From Epiperipatus broadwayi (lineage: Eukaryota; Onychophora; Udeonychophora; Euonychophora; Peripatidae), in the NCBI GenBank assembly GCA_028023455.1, contig JAQFVV010013308.1, forward strand, positions 30,001 through 94,000: a stretch of DNA of 64,000 nucleotides, read 5' to 3'. The translations under genes and the position numbers were made by a program. The notes below the pieces were generated by a model. That model was given only the letters and a program-made list of their open reading frames with translations. It searched no databases and was not told where the DNA came from. Below are positions 38,587 to 52,327 of this stretch, in pieces (the first letter of the stretch is position 1; the number at the start of each line of letters is the position of its first letter).

Positions 38587-38997
38587 GATAACATATTAGA
38601 TTATTTCCATCATCTATTATTAAATCTTGAATGTCTAGAAAGTTTTAAAGCGTATTTAAACTTTTCCAAATACAAACAATTATTAGTAATAACACACAAG
38701 ATAGTAGATAATACAGATTAAGAGACCACATCAGTTAGTAGATTACCTCAATTGGTCAAAGCATTTCCTTAAAATTCAGGTCTAAGTTTGATTCCTATGT
38801 TAGCACTGCAACTGGTCAGGCCAGCAATAGCTCAAGAAGTATGGAGTTATATTATTTGAAATGCTGTGATGTGTTTTATGTTAACGTGTGTCTCATTATT
38901 AACAGTTATTTTTATTTGGAAAAGTTCAAATAAAATTTAAAATTTTCTAGACAGTCCACATTTAATAATAGATGATGGAAATAATCCAATATGTCAC
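38587..38997. mobile_element. TIR element with internal tRNA-like box
   Basis: Terminal inverted repeats of about 90 bp: left 38587-38680 (landmark 'ttatttccatcatctatta') and right 38910-38997 (landmark 'taatagatgatggaaataa'). Between them, AGTTTGATTCC at 38785-38795 matches the Pol III B box at 9 of 11 positions, with an A-box-like 'tggtcaaagc' about 38 bases upstream. It is either a MITE with a SINE inserted or a MITE that carried a tRNA-like segment. Confidence 0.6.
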
Positions 38998-39283
38998 TTC
39001 TAAATCACAAACCTTCAGGCAAACATTTAAAAAAATAAATCATTTCATAGCAATAAAGTAGATAAAATAACATCTTATTTAACTTGTTGTATAGAAGCAA
39101 GACTGATTTTCTATCAATTAACATACAAATTTTTAAAAAAATTTAATTAATGATGCTCCGTAATATTTTAAAAATACAGTGGCAAGCCCATGAGACTAAT
39201 CACTTTCTTTAGCATATTGGATGTAACATTCTCTTATTCTTCTCTTTGACATTTTTTGCATATCTTCATATATTTACATATAT

Positions 39284-39458
39284 ATTGCTTATAACAGTTC
39301 TTTCATATACACTTCAATGCAAACAAATTTTCTTAAAGCAGAGAAGCATAGAGCTCTGATGAAGACTGCTGGACAGTTGAAACTGTAAGGAAAATAAAAA
39401 AGTTTTTAAGAAAATTCGTTTGCATTGAAGAATATATGAAAGAACTATTATAAGCAAT
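39284..39458. mobile_element. Short MITE with about 55-bp terminal inverted repeats
   Basis: Left 'attgcttataacagttctt' and right 'aagaactattataagcaat' open about 55 bp of inverse sequence, flanked by TATAT on both sides, so TA target use is likely. The central 70 bp holds CTGATGA (39356-39362) and GAAAC (39379-39383) around a 4-bp stem, resembling a hammerhead ribozyme core. Confidence 0.65.
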
Positions 39459-39995
39459 GTATATATATATATATATATGTAACATTGTAGAATCAATATT
39501 ATAAAATCTCTTTTTCATTAAAATGAATGTGTAAAATGAATAAACATTACAATATTTTCTAAAAAAAATATTTATGATAAATTGAAACATGGTTATTATG
39601 AGAAAAGTAGATATGATAAAGATTATCTCAAAAATGTTCTAAAGAAATGCAATATTGGTTACTTTCACTGGGAAAATATGACAAGATAAAATGCAATGGA
39701 GAACTATATGTTGAAGGCTTTCAGAAAAAAAAATGTTTTGCAGAAAATTTAAAAATGGCATCAGAAAAAATAGTGTATTAATAAATTTCATGTGATCATA
39801 TTTGATTCATGGATGGATTTGTATATTCATCATGACTGATCTCCTTTGTTCTATTACTACTACCATTCTACTACTAATATTATTTCTGTTATTGAATTTA
39901 TATGGTTCTTCTTGGATTTGGATTGGACGTATTCATTTGTAAGTAGCTGTTACTGTTAAACATAACTGTTAATTAATATACATATAATCATTGCC

Positions 39996-40041
<46 letters not shown>
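39459..40041. other. Noncoding spacer ending in a long (AT)n
   Basis: No gene recognised. (AT)n at about 39998-40041 is the target context of module E1b. Confidence 0.5.
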
Positions 40042-40047
<6 letters not shown>

Positions 40048-43000
40048 CCTACTCTCCCAACACTGCTCATATACATTACATGAGCGAAATGCCCAGGCGC
40101 CAGTTCTATTAATGAATATAACAATATAACAATAATACAAAACTATTATTGAGACTCTATATTTAAGTTTATGTTCAGCTCAGCTCAGTGGGAGGCTATA
40201 GGCAGTTCATAAGATATATGATGATAAATAAATGAAAGAAGAAATATTACAAACACTAAATATAATGTAAATCCTTTTTATTAATTAATTGTATGATAAA
40301 GAATCATGTTTATCGGTACAGTCTATTAAAATATACTTTAAACTTAATTTCTTCCTTCATCCAAATATAACATATATCAGCTTGCTATAATTATAATACT
40401 AAACAATTCTATGACTTGGCATATCACAATCTAAACATCTACTTTAATGCCAATCAAGAAATAAACAATAAGATCTCAGGGAATTTAACAAACACAGTTG
40501 AATTAAATAAACTACATTCTACCATAATTCATCTGATTTTAAATACACTGTTGGTGGGGAACCTTTTCCTCATCACCAAGAATATAAGAAAAATGTCACA
40601 TAACTTCCTAAACATCATTTAATCATACTTCAACAATAATTCATCTACTTCTAAATACACTACTGGTGGGAACTTCTTCCTCATCACCAGGGCTCTAAGA
40701 AAATATCGCTTAACTTCAAAAAATATCATTTAATCATACGCATATAATATAAACTAGGCTCTACTCATGGAAAAACATATAACTAAATAAACAAAATCTT
40801 TTATCCCTACAAGCATTATAACGCAATCAGATTTCTTTCCATTCTCAAAGCTCTTCTAAATATCGAACATTATAAATAAACGCTGGCAGATAAATACATA
40901 CAGATAATATAATAATCCATTCCACTCAGTAGAATATGACAGCATCCAAAATTTATACATAAAAATATTCACAAACTGAACTTTATCAAACAAATGTCAT
41001 AATTGTGCAAAACAGACACACACCCGCGAATAAAGTATATATAAAATTAACTCTAAATTACACACAATGTAGGCAACATGGTAATTAAATATTGCATCAA
41101 GGTATAACTTTTAATTCAGAATAAACTTTAGGTTACTTTTTAAAATTTAATGATTATAATTATTACGAACGAACTTTCTTTCATATCTAGCAAACTATTT
41201 CTATTATACGTTCGTTGATTAAAAAAAGAACAAAATTCTCACTTTGAGATAATAAAGTATACAAAATAAATATAAACCTCTCTAATAATATATTTAAAAA
41301 AATATTTCTTTCTTTTACCTTCATAAAAGAACATTAAGACCTATTTGTACACAATCAATTTTTACCAGCATATTCCTCATTTGGATACGCTTCGGAGAAG
41401 GTCTTGAAGGTCAAAATAACCCAAATTATCAATAAAACATAATAATAAGTAAGCCTATTATCAATAATATACATTAATAATGACAGGCAATAAAAAAAAA
41501 TAAAAAAAACAAAAGTTATTTGTTTTGTAATTTAAAATAAAAGTTCACTTGCAAAGCCCTGCTCCACGTTTATGAAACAATATAGGACACATTCCAAACT
41601 GAATTTAAATAAAACAAACTTCTGCAGGATAACTTAAAAAATATAATCATAACTTAAATCTGACCCAGTACCTCCATTGTTCATAGCATATCTATTTGAG
41701 GTACCAAATCACACATACAAGCAATTAATTTCTCCTTTATTATACTGAAAATATAAGACATTCTCCATTATAGTGCTAAATTAAATATGCAAATATTCTT
41801 AGTAGTTTTCTTGAATAGCATTTAACACTTTATAGACTATTAGTTTATTCTTAAATATTGTCAATTAAGATACCATGGTTCCTTAGTAATTCCACAATTA
41901 ATAATACTTTGTTTTATATTCCATCTTTATCAAAGAGAACAAAATTACCCGCATTTCTATTCTTCCATTCGATTTAAGCAAATACTTAATTTGAAGTAAC
42001 TCACATTTTATTTTAATACGTATTATTTCCAGAAATACCAGATAAATAAATACTGTTATCTCTTTATGATGAATTTGAACATGGCATGATTTATCAAAAT
42101 ACGCATATTCTTAATTCTATGTTTAATCCTCACAAAAACACAACACGGAAAATAGTGAAGAATTAAAATATATTCTGTAAAATAGTTCTGCATGCGTTTC
42201 CCAGATATATTAAAATACACACATTGGTTAGTGATACAACAACAATATTCATGCAATTTATTCTTATTTAAAATGACAATTAAATGAAGTAGTGTAGACT
42301 GGACGTTATCAACAAACATTTTTAAAAGGGCAATAGTTATGAAGGGGTTAATTCAAAATGTTTAAATCGAGGAGAGCAAAGTAAACTGTGTACCTTTTTA
42401 AAATTGAGAATTCCATTCTAGTTAACTTTTCCCATAATAAATTTTTTAAGATCCTTTCGAAGTTTTACTCCAAAGTCTTTTTTAAAATCAATTTGACTTC
42501 AGAAACTGGTTTTTAATTTTCACAATAATGAGCCACTGTTTTCTGGCTATGATTACATTACATAATATGCAAATTTTTCACTGGAGATCTTTGTTAAATA
42601 GCTCTCTTTGGCAAAAAGGTCATTTTCCTTCACAAGGTTACTCCCATGCTTCTTTTCTATCTAAGCTAATTACATATTCAAAAAAAAAATCTTTTCTAAA
42701 AAAAAACATTTTGATTTTTAGAATTAAATCAAGACAAAAAATAATAATAAAATAAATAGCTTTTACAAACTTGAAAGAAAAATGAATATTAATTAACTAT
42801 TAAACAAAAATGATTAATTTATTTAATTTGTGAAATAATTCATTGATTCAACTATCTATTAATCACTGGAAAAAAATATATATATTTGTTAAATTATTTA
42901 AGATAATTACTGTAATTTAAATGTTTTTATTGTGAATGTACTATTGTTTGCTGTTATTAAAAGATGAAAATGAAATGAAACATAATACAGACATATAGGC

Positions 43001-43405
43001 ATGGACATGTACTGCAACCTAAATATTAAACTATTCTAACTAAATATAATTGAAATGGCTATTAATTGTTGACAAAAGGATAAGTATTAATGAATAAAGG
43101 ATTTTGAAACCATTCAACCAAATATTACACTAACATAAAATAACTTTGCATTTTCCTGCCCAAATATACCAATTCCTATAATAACAACACCTCTCTCTGG
43201 CATTAAATATTTCATTAACCACAATAATAATAATGAATACTTATAAAGTAGTCAATCAACTGCATAAGCAAGGCATATCTAAGCTTCAAACAATCTCCAG
43301 CAAAAAAAAATTTTAAATTCTAAGGCTATTTCATTTTTTTAATATAATATAACTATTCGATGCAGATACAAAGCATCTCAATTCCTTGTGCCCATTCAGA
43401 TGGTC

Positions 43406-43408
<3 letters not shown>
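40042..43408 (-). mobile_element. E1b: second copy of the E1 LTR-like module
   Basis: It has the same ends as E1a: TGTGACCATC on the minus strand at 43408, and GGTTATA before (AT)n near 40042. It is 3.37 kb and lacks the 1.2 kb found in E1a. Its right edge is separated by (AT)n from E2a, whereas E1a is next to E5, so E1 moves independently of its neighbours. No coding. The 68-75-residue frames in it are not shared with E1a and are taken as chance. Confidence 0.6.
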
Positions 43409-43438
<30 letters not shown>

Positions 43439-43441
<3 letters not shown>

Positions 43442-44862
43442 AACGATATATAAATATGTCCTTACATTAAATTGAAATAAAAACTTTTAAGTGCGCATAT
43501 AAAAATAAGTGTATTAAAAAGAAAAAAAAACTAAACGCTAAAATTAAAATGTTTGTTAAACGTATATATTCGCACAGATGCTAAACTTTAAAAATATTTT
43601 TTTCATAAACAAAAAAAAAAGTATGTGAGCGTATTTTTTTAAATAAAAAAATACAAGATTGAAATATAAAAATATTTTAATAAAAAAATAACGTAAGTTA
43701 AAATAAAAACAGGTATTAATTAATTCCTGTAATCTGTAAATGGAAATGATTGTTTATTAATTATCTAAAAGCTGTTTAATTAAAAAGTCAGATGAAAGGT
43801 TAGATAAGAGAAGAAAGAGATTTTAGCTTGACCAATGGAAGCAAATAAAGGCCCGGACCATAACAAAAAACAGAACAGTGACGTTTTTGTTCATGGAATC
43901 CATAGGAGGACTATAAAAAGAAAAAATATTGAGTTCCAGTCAGTTTTTCCAACTTGATTTGATGACAACGGTAAGACGCACTTGCCGTTCTCTCTCATTT
44001 TTTTGTTTGTTTAAAAAAAAATAAAATGAAAAGACTGTGATACCAGAATGGAACCAGCTAATGCTACCTCCAGAACATTTTCTTCCAATGGAGATGCCAT
44101 GGGAATTGCCAACAGGAACCTGGACTCTTATACTGTAAGCTATATTGACATGAACTCTAAATTTAAAAAAATAACTAAGAACTTTCGTTCAAGCTTATGA
44201 ACTTCTATCTGACTTTTAAGTTTTTAAATCAAATTAATAATGTTTAATTTTATATGTTTCCCGATTGATAAACATCATTTCCATTTTTTTTTTTCTTATT
44301 GTAAAGATTATTTAAATGTATGAAATTTAAGTTGTTTATAGACGCTTGCATGGATTCGTTTGTGGTTAATTATATTTTGGTTTTCATATTTGATCAAAAT
44401 ATATAGACATTCGATAAATAATGATACCTTACGGTGAGTATCTAAAATGTATTTATTCGGATGTCTTTTAAGTTATTGGTGACAATGCAAGTATCTTATG
44501 GTGAATACTATTGGGTTACTTATAAGTTTCCCTCTGCGATTGTCGGTATCAATAATTTTGTATTTTGATCGTTTACGTTTATTTTGAAATGTTTTTGACC
44601 GTGGAATCTATGTAATCGATCTATACCCAACATTTTTAAACAAATCTGTGTGAACGTATTTAAATGTTAAAATTAAGTCGGGCGTGAATGGCTATATAGT
44701 TTTGTAAAGTTGTATTAAGGGAGGGTAATCTTAGGTTATTCATTTCGTAGTTGAATTGGTTCAATGGATTGGATATATTTGTGTAATTAGTAGATGTAGT
44801 ATGAGGTCCGCTACGGGCGGGATTATAGATATACACCACACATCCTGTTTGCCTATGGATGG
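43439..44862 (+). mobile_element. E2a: LTR-like module, right end lost in a microsatellite
   Basis: It opens TGTAACGATA after (AT)n. The same sequence is present inverted at 58951-60330 (E2'), with shared landmarks 'ataagtgtattaaaaag', 'gaacctggactcttata' and 'tgtttgcctatggatgg'. TATAAAAAG (43912-43920) and TCAGT (43940-43944) give a well-spaced promoter. Splice-donor-like ACGGTAAGAC (near 43969) and ACTGTAAGC (near 44135) follow. Homology to E2' stops exactly where the GATA/GACA array begins. Confidence 0.6.
43912..43944 (+). promoter_or_regulatory. TATA box and initiator of E2a
   Basis: TATAAAAAG with TCAGT whose A lies 30 bases after the first T of the TATA box, the usual Pol II distance. 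The TATA box is kept in the inverted copy E2' (59855-59863, minus), but there the initiator is altered to CCAGC. Confidence 0.5.
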
Positions 44863-44865
44863 CAG

Positions 44866-46079
<1,214 letters not shown>

Positions 46080-46450
46080 TTTATAACTCCGTATATCACT
46101 GTGAGATTGAGTAAGGCTGGGTAAACAACAGATGATAAATGGGAGAGCTTATGAACGTTCCATCTTGTGCTGATCTATCCATATTCCCAGACTAATATTT
46201 AGATTATATCATTCATCAATAAGGATAATTGGATCCGGATGTAGAACATTAGATTTTTAGAATCTAATGCAACTTCCATCCAACAGCAATCTTTTAATTT
46301 TTTTTATACTGAAACTGACCAGTCTAAAATTCAAAAACATCATATACCCATAGCTAGAAACTAGTTTGGGAATATGGATATAGCATAGTGAGTATAGATT
46401 TGATAAAAAGAATCATCTAGCATCAAGCAATTATTCAAGTTTACAATAGG
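46080..46450. repeat. F3-related inverted repeat, decayed
   Basis: 'tatccatattcccagacta' on the left is matched by 'tagtttgggaatatggata' on the right. 'ttagaatctaatgcaac' is the F3 core also seen near 860 and 1205. It directly abuts the 5'-truncated retrotransposon. Confidence 0.6.
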
Positions 46451-46459
46451 TGGCACAAC

Positions 46460-48480
46460 TGGTCTAATATAGAATCAATTAAAGTTAAAAATGGGGTAGG
46501 ATTAAGGCAAAGATACCCTATGTCACCGATTTTGTTTTTGCTGTTTTTGAGTGAAATGGAAAAAGCAATAGAAAGACTAGGAAGAGGGGTAGAGATACCA
46601 TTAATAGGTGGCAAAGGAGTATATACTTTGTCAGGTCTTTTTTTTTTTGCAGATGATATCTTTTTATGTGCAGAAAGAAGAGAAGATATGGATATTATGT
46701 TGAGGACATGGGCAAGGGTGGGTAAAGAGATGGGGATTAAATTTAGTGAAGAAAAATCAAATATAATGATGGTGAATACTGGGGAAAGAAAGAATATAGT
46801 TTTTTATTGGGGGATATAAAGTTAAGTGTGGTAGATATATACAGGTATTTGGGAATCATCTTATGTAATCAGAAAAATTGCTTGGATGAATGGGAGAAAA
46901 AATTGGTAAATGAAGCAAAGGAAAGACAGGATTTGGTAAAGAAACTAACAGTATTTTCATATAATAAATATTATGTAGCTAGAATTGTATGGAAAGGAGT
47001 TGCAGTAGCAGGGTTAACATATAGTAATGATGCATTATGTGTTTGTAAAAGGATTTTAGATTATTTAGAGAAAGTACAAAGGGAAGTAGGAAGACATGCA
47101 TTAGATGCAGAGATGTGGACAACAAAGAAGGCAATTCAAGGAGAAATGGGATGGTCAAGTTTCTATATGAGAGATGCAAAAAGTAAAATGAAAATGTTTG
47201 GTAGGTTGCAGTTTATGGATAGTAAAATAGCCAAAATAGTGTTTAATTGGGTTATGAGTAAAGGGCAGGTAACAAGATGGGTGAGAAAGGTAATACGGTA
47301 TGCAAAAGATTTGGTTAAAGAATTTATATCGGTATACTTATATAAAAGGTGGGATGATTGTGTTAGGAGGATTGTTGAGTGTTATAGTGGTAAGGAAAAT
47401 TGCTTGGATGAATGGGAGAAAAAATTGGTAAATGAAGCAAAGGAAAGAAAGGATTTGGTAAAGAAACTAACAGTATTTTCATATAATAAATATTATGTAG
47501 CTAGAATTGTATGGAAGGGAGTTGCAGTAGCAGGGTTAACATATAGTAATGATGCATTATGTGTTTGTAAAAGGATTTTAGATTATTTAGAGAAAGTACA
47601 AAGGGAAGTAGGAAGACATGCATTAGATGCAGAGATGTGGACAGCAAAGAAGGCAATTCAAGGAGAAATGGGATGGTCAAGTTTCTATATGAGAGATGCA
47701 AAAAGTAAAATGAAAATGTTTGGTAGGTTGCAGTTTATGGATAGTAAAATAGCCAAAATAGTGTTTAATTGGGTTATGAGTAAAGGGCAGGTAACAAGAT
47801 GGGTGAGAAAGGTAATGCGGTATGCAAAAGATTTGGATAAAGAATTTATATCGGTATACTTATATAAAAGGTGGGATGATTGTGTTAGGAGGATTGTTGA
47901 GTGTTATAGTGGTAAGGAATGGGATAAAAGAATAGAAGGATTAATAAAGAATAGGGAGTTGGAGAGATGGAGAAGTAGTATGGAGGGTAAGAAGAGTTTA
48001 AATATATATAGAAGTAAATGGAATATTGGAAGTGAGTTAATTTATGATAATAGTAAAGTAGTTTATTGTTTAAGGCTCGAACGGGATCCTTAGCAACAAG
48101 AGAATATACATGTAAATGGAAAACTATGGGTGATTTAGTGTGCAAATTGTGTAAGGAAGGTATAGAAAATATTAGGCATCTGTTGATTGAGTGTAAATGC
48201 TTGAAAGCAGAAAGGATACAGATAATGAAATTATGGGAGAATAGGTATGAACAAAGTGACTATACAGAAAGTGAGTTATTAGTTTTTATGCTGGGTTTGC
48301 AAAAAGATAAGGGGGATTTAGATTTAAAGGCCATAGAGTTGACAAAGATTATGTTATGGAAATGGAATGGGGTAGAATACGGGAAGACTTAAGAGTGGGG
48401 AATGGAAAATAAAGTGGCTAACAGGTTTATCTGGGCATAGTTACTGAGATATTTTTGACTTTGTTTAAGGAGAAACCAAA
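46460..48480 (+). pseudogene. Second non-LTR family, copy A: RT 3' half with an internal 522-bp duplication
   Basis: A 5'-truncated copy starting in RT motif 'GLRQ', with the following 'G-CPMSP' altered to 'RYPMSP'. It continues through 'FFFADDIFLCAER' (catalytic Asp pair, 46520-46819), a long frame 46807-48093, and a last frame 48066-48392 holding CKLCKEGIENIRHLLIEC, the C-x2-C-x8-H-x5-C tail common in I/Jockey-type elements. One frameshift lies near 46805 and one near 48075. The 428-residue middle frame contains two near-identical 174-residue blocks, from 46876-47397 and 47398-47919. Copy B in this window has the block once. Clade is uncertain. Confidence 0.8.
46876..47919 (+). repeat. In-frame 522-bp tandem duplication
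   Basis: The two units differ, by eye, at five bases (four amino-acid changes: Gln/Lys, Thr/Ala, Ile/Met, Val/Asp; one silent). The unit length is divisible by three, so the frame survives. The joint 'gtaaggaaaattgcttgg' has GAA-type microhomology with the first unit's start. It is the youngest rearrangement visible in this region. Confidence 0.95.
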
Positions 48481-49030
48481 TACATCACATCACATGATAT
48501 CACCTGAAATGCATTGTATAATCTGGGAATCATGGAAGGGGGGGAGGATATGAAGAAATTTTTATGAATCAATTTTTTTTTTTGAAACACCAATTTTAAT
48601 AATAATATTCTGTTACATGAATTAACCCCATTTCTATTAATATTTTAAATAGTTTGTAAATCTTAAATGCCATGTCACTTTTCAAGACGTGGGTTCTAAT
48701 GGACAAATGCAATAAAAGTTGAACTACAGTAATATTATTAATCAGCTTAAGTAGTAATGGTAAAAAAATATTTTTATAATTCATTGATTTAAAAAATAAC
48801 TTACTGAGAATATTATTTTTCCCTTTCGTGTTCTCTTTTTTCACATATAGAAATATATTGAACAGAAAAATACTATAAATGTGATTCAGTACTTTATTAA
48901 TATTAAAATAATAAGAGCATAATATAACAATATTATTAAAACCTAGCAGGTCTTTTCACTCTAATTAGAACCATGTACTGTAAGCTGAGTAATCAATAGA
49001 CACCAGATGGTGTAACACTCAGGGAATAAT
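48481..49030. other. Noncoding spacer
   Basis: No gene. The end (about 48955-49020) has 'gagtaatcaatagacacca', an F3-like phrase also present near 52740, so it may be a shared flanking or terminal sequence. Confidence 0.4.
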
Positions 49031-49039
49031 ATCAAAATA

Positions 49040-52000
49040 CTGTAAATCGTCAAGAACATTTGTGGTTTGAGATAAGGTTAGGAAGACAAGAATGGGTGAT
49101 GGATATAGCATATATGGCCACTGGCGATAATCAAATTATAATGGAGTGGAACAATAGCACATATGAATGCCTATTTAAGGATATACAGCGTTTCAAAAAA
49201 AAAAGGGGGGGGGGATTATAGTTAGAGGGGATATGAATGGGCATATTGGAAGAAATTGATGATTTGGATAACAGGATAACAAGAATGGGCAGCTTTTGAA
49301 ACTTTATTGTCAGAAAGTGAATTTAACCATTGGATATTTATCCAAATATTTATAAGGCATAATACACATAATCTAGAAATAATATATTTCCCATAATAAA
49401 TTATAAATTAGTTGATAAAAAGGGGATAAATAAAGTACAGATAATGAAGAGAGAGTATAATAGTGATCATAATTTCTTTATAACAGAAATGGTTAGTAAT
49501 GTGATGGAAAATAATAAAAATAGAAGGGGTAGAGAAATATATGGATGGAAAGTGAATGATAAAAATAAGTTGGAGAATATAAAATAAAAGTAGAAGTTAT
49601 GGAAAAGTTTGTTAATGAATATGAGGATTGGTGTGATGAAGTAGAAAGAGTGACAAAAAGGGTTTTAGATGAGAGTACTCAGAAAAACAAAAATAATAGA
49701 AAAAAGAGAATTAGTAAAAGTGTAAAAAAGAAGAAAAAACCATGCAGAGAATATAAATATGCTATTAAGAAAAAAGAAATTGAAAAAGATGTTAATATTA
49801 AATCTGAAAACTAAAAAAGTTGGCTAAAATAGATAACTATAAAGCGAGAATGAAATTAAATAGTAAATTATTGAAAAATATTAGTAAAAGTGGAAGAGAT
49901 GGGAGTAAAAAAAAATTGGAAATATATTAAGACAGAATGTAGAAGAAAGAGGAATAATATTACTAAAAGATGAGGAGAAAGAATATAGTTCTAGAAAAAA
50001 ATTAGAGTCAAGCTTAAATATCTAATGGATATAGAAATGATGTTAGATGCGAAGGGCAAAATTATCACATCACAAAAGCACATAGTAAAGGAAAATTAGT
50101 TTTACATAAAATGAATTGAATGAGACAGGAAAGAAGTTGAAAAATGGGAAAGCAAGAGATTTAGATGGATGGGCAGCAGAGATGGTGATGAATTTGGTAA
50201 ATAGTGCAAAATTAAATCTATTATAATGCTTTTTAATAAGATGGCACAGAAGACAGAATTCCAAGATAGGTGTTTGTGGGGCTATTATTTAAAGGAAAGG
50301 GTAAAGACCATAGAATGATAAACAATTATAGACTTGTAGTGGTAATGTCGGTGTTGTATAAAATTTTTGCATATATATAGTGCTGGAAGGATGGCAAAAT
50401 GGATAGAAGAAAATAATATATTGAGAGAATGCTAAGAGGTTTTAGAATGGATAGACCTATAGGAGATAGTTTATTTATAGTCACATAATTTATAAAAATG
50501 AGGAGGAATACATGTAGGCAATTATATATGATCTTTAACAGACGGAATAGATTTGAGAATGAAAGGGACTTTAGTGGATTTTATTAAGAGATTGTATGAA
50601 AATAACTTGTATATATCAAATAGAAAATATAGAATCAGAATTAAAAATGAAGTGGGACTTAGGCAAGGATGCTCTATGTCACACATTTTCTTTTTGTTAT
50701 ATTTGAAAGAAATGGAAAGGGCATTAGAAAGAGTGGTAGAAAACCATTAATAGATGGCAAGGGAGTATATACATTATCAGATTTTTTATTTGCTGATGAT
50801 ATTTTTATGTATAGAAAATAGTGAAGTTATTGAAGTTGTATTGAAGATGTATGCAGGGCTAGGGAAAGAAATGGGATCAAATTTAATGAAGAAAAATCAA
50901 AAGTAATAATGGTGAATGCTGGGTAAAAAGAAGAGAAAGAATTTTTCTTGGGGGATATAAAGTTAAGTGCAGTGAAAAGGCACAACTATGTGGGAATTGT
51001 TTTAAGTAATCAGAGAAATTGCTTGGAGGAATGGGAAAAAAAAGATAAATGAAGCCAAGAAAAGAAAGGGACTGATAAAGAAATTAACAGTGTTTTCATA
51101 TAATAAATATATCATGTAGCAAGAATTGCATGGAAACTAGTGGCAGTAGTGGAGTTAGCTTATGGTAATGATGGGTTATGCATTAACAAAGGGATGTTAG
51201 ATTACTTAGAAAAAATACAAAAATAAGTAGAAAGATATGCATTAGATGCAGATGTATGGATGGCAAAAGAGGCAATTCAAGAAGAAATGGGATAATCAAG
51301 TTTTTATGAGAGATGCAAAAAATAAAATGAAAATGTTTCATAGATTGCAATTTATGGATAGTAAGAACATTGCCAAAATAGTATTTCATTGGATTAATAA
51401 AGGGATGACAACAAGATGGGTGAGAAAGATAGTATGATATGCAGATTTAAATAAAGACTCTATGTCACTATACTTGTACCAAGGGTAGAATGATTGTGTT
51501 AGGAGGATTGTTGAGTGCTATAGTGGCAAAGACTGGAGTAGAAGAATAGATGTATTAATAAAAAAAATAGGAAGATGGATAACTATTACAAAGAGTGAAA
51601 AGAGCTTAAATATATATATATAGAAGTAAACAAAATGTTGGAATTGAATTAATTTATGATAATAACAGGGAAAGATAGTTTAAGGCTCAAAAAGGATTTC
51701 TAGCAACTAGGAAATATACACATAAATGAAAAATATGAGTGATTTAATCTGCAGGTTATGTAAGAAGGCACAGAAAATAGTAGGCATTTGCTAAAAAATG
51801 CAAATGCTTACAAAAAGAAAGGAGACAAATAATGAAATTGTGGGAGAATAAATGTAGACTAAGTGATTATACAGAAAGTAGGTTATTAGTCTTTATATTG
51901 CAGTTGGAAAAAGATAAGGCAGATCTAGATACAAAGGCCATGGAATGGACAAATATAATGTGGAAATGGGATAGAGCAGGATAGAAAAGAATATAGAAAA

Positions 52001-52060
52001 TCTTATGGTGGGGAATCGAAAGGAATCTATGATATATTGACAGATTTTCTTCCACCAATG
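49040..52060 (+). pseudogene. Second non-LTR family, copy B: near full-length, heavily decayed
   Basis: Readable in order across many frameshifts: endonuclease 'RGDMNGHIGRN' near 49220 (the GDFN motif of APE nucleases); a Lys-rich linker frame at 49599-49814; RT 'NNYRLVVVMSVLYKIF' near 50325; 'GLRQGCSMSHIFFLLYLKEMERAL' at 50655-50730; 'FLFADDIFM' near 50785; then the region matching the duplicated block of copy A, here single (about 51015-51530); and the Cys-His tail near 51750. It shows that the family encodes an APE endonuclease plus RT. A poly-A/poly-G run near 49195-49215 is a mutation hot spot. Confidence 0.75.
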
Positions 52061-52327
52061 AAGAGTAAGATTCTAATCTGGAAATAATTTCTTTAAACAT
52101 TTAGCAACTATGTTTATTCCTTAAATTAATAGCTTGAAATCCCCCCCAAAGAAAAACCCTTAATATTTTCAACACAATTCTATATGCTTATATAATTATA
52201 TAGATGTAATATCAGATCAGTTTTTATATATTTTAGAGATTTTAATTTTATGCCAATTATAAGCCCTCTTTTATTGTTTGACTAGGAAGGTTAATACTTC
52301 TAAAAATATCACATGACTTTCTTATAT

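Noticed and set aside
29008-43408. E1a and E1b as the two LTRs of one giant element
   Set aside because: The interior contains an independent LTR-like module (E5), an unrelated RT relic on the other strand and MITEs, with no primer site or polypurine tract found at the inner edges.
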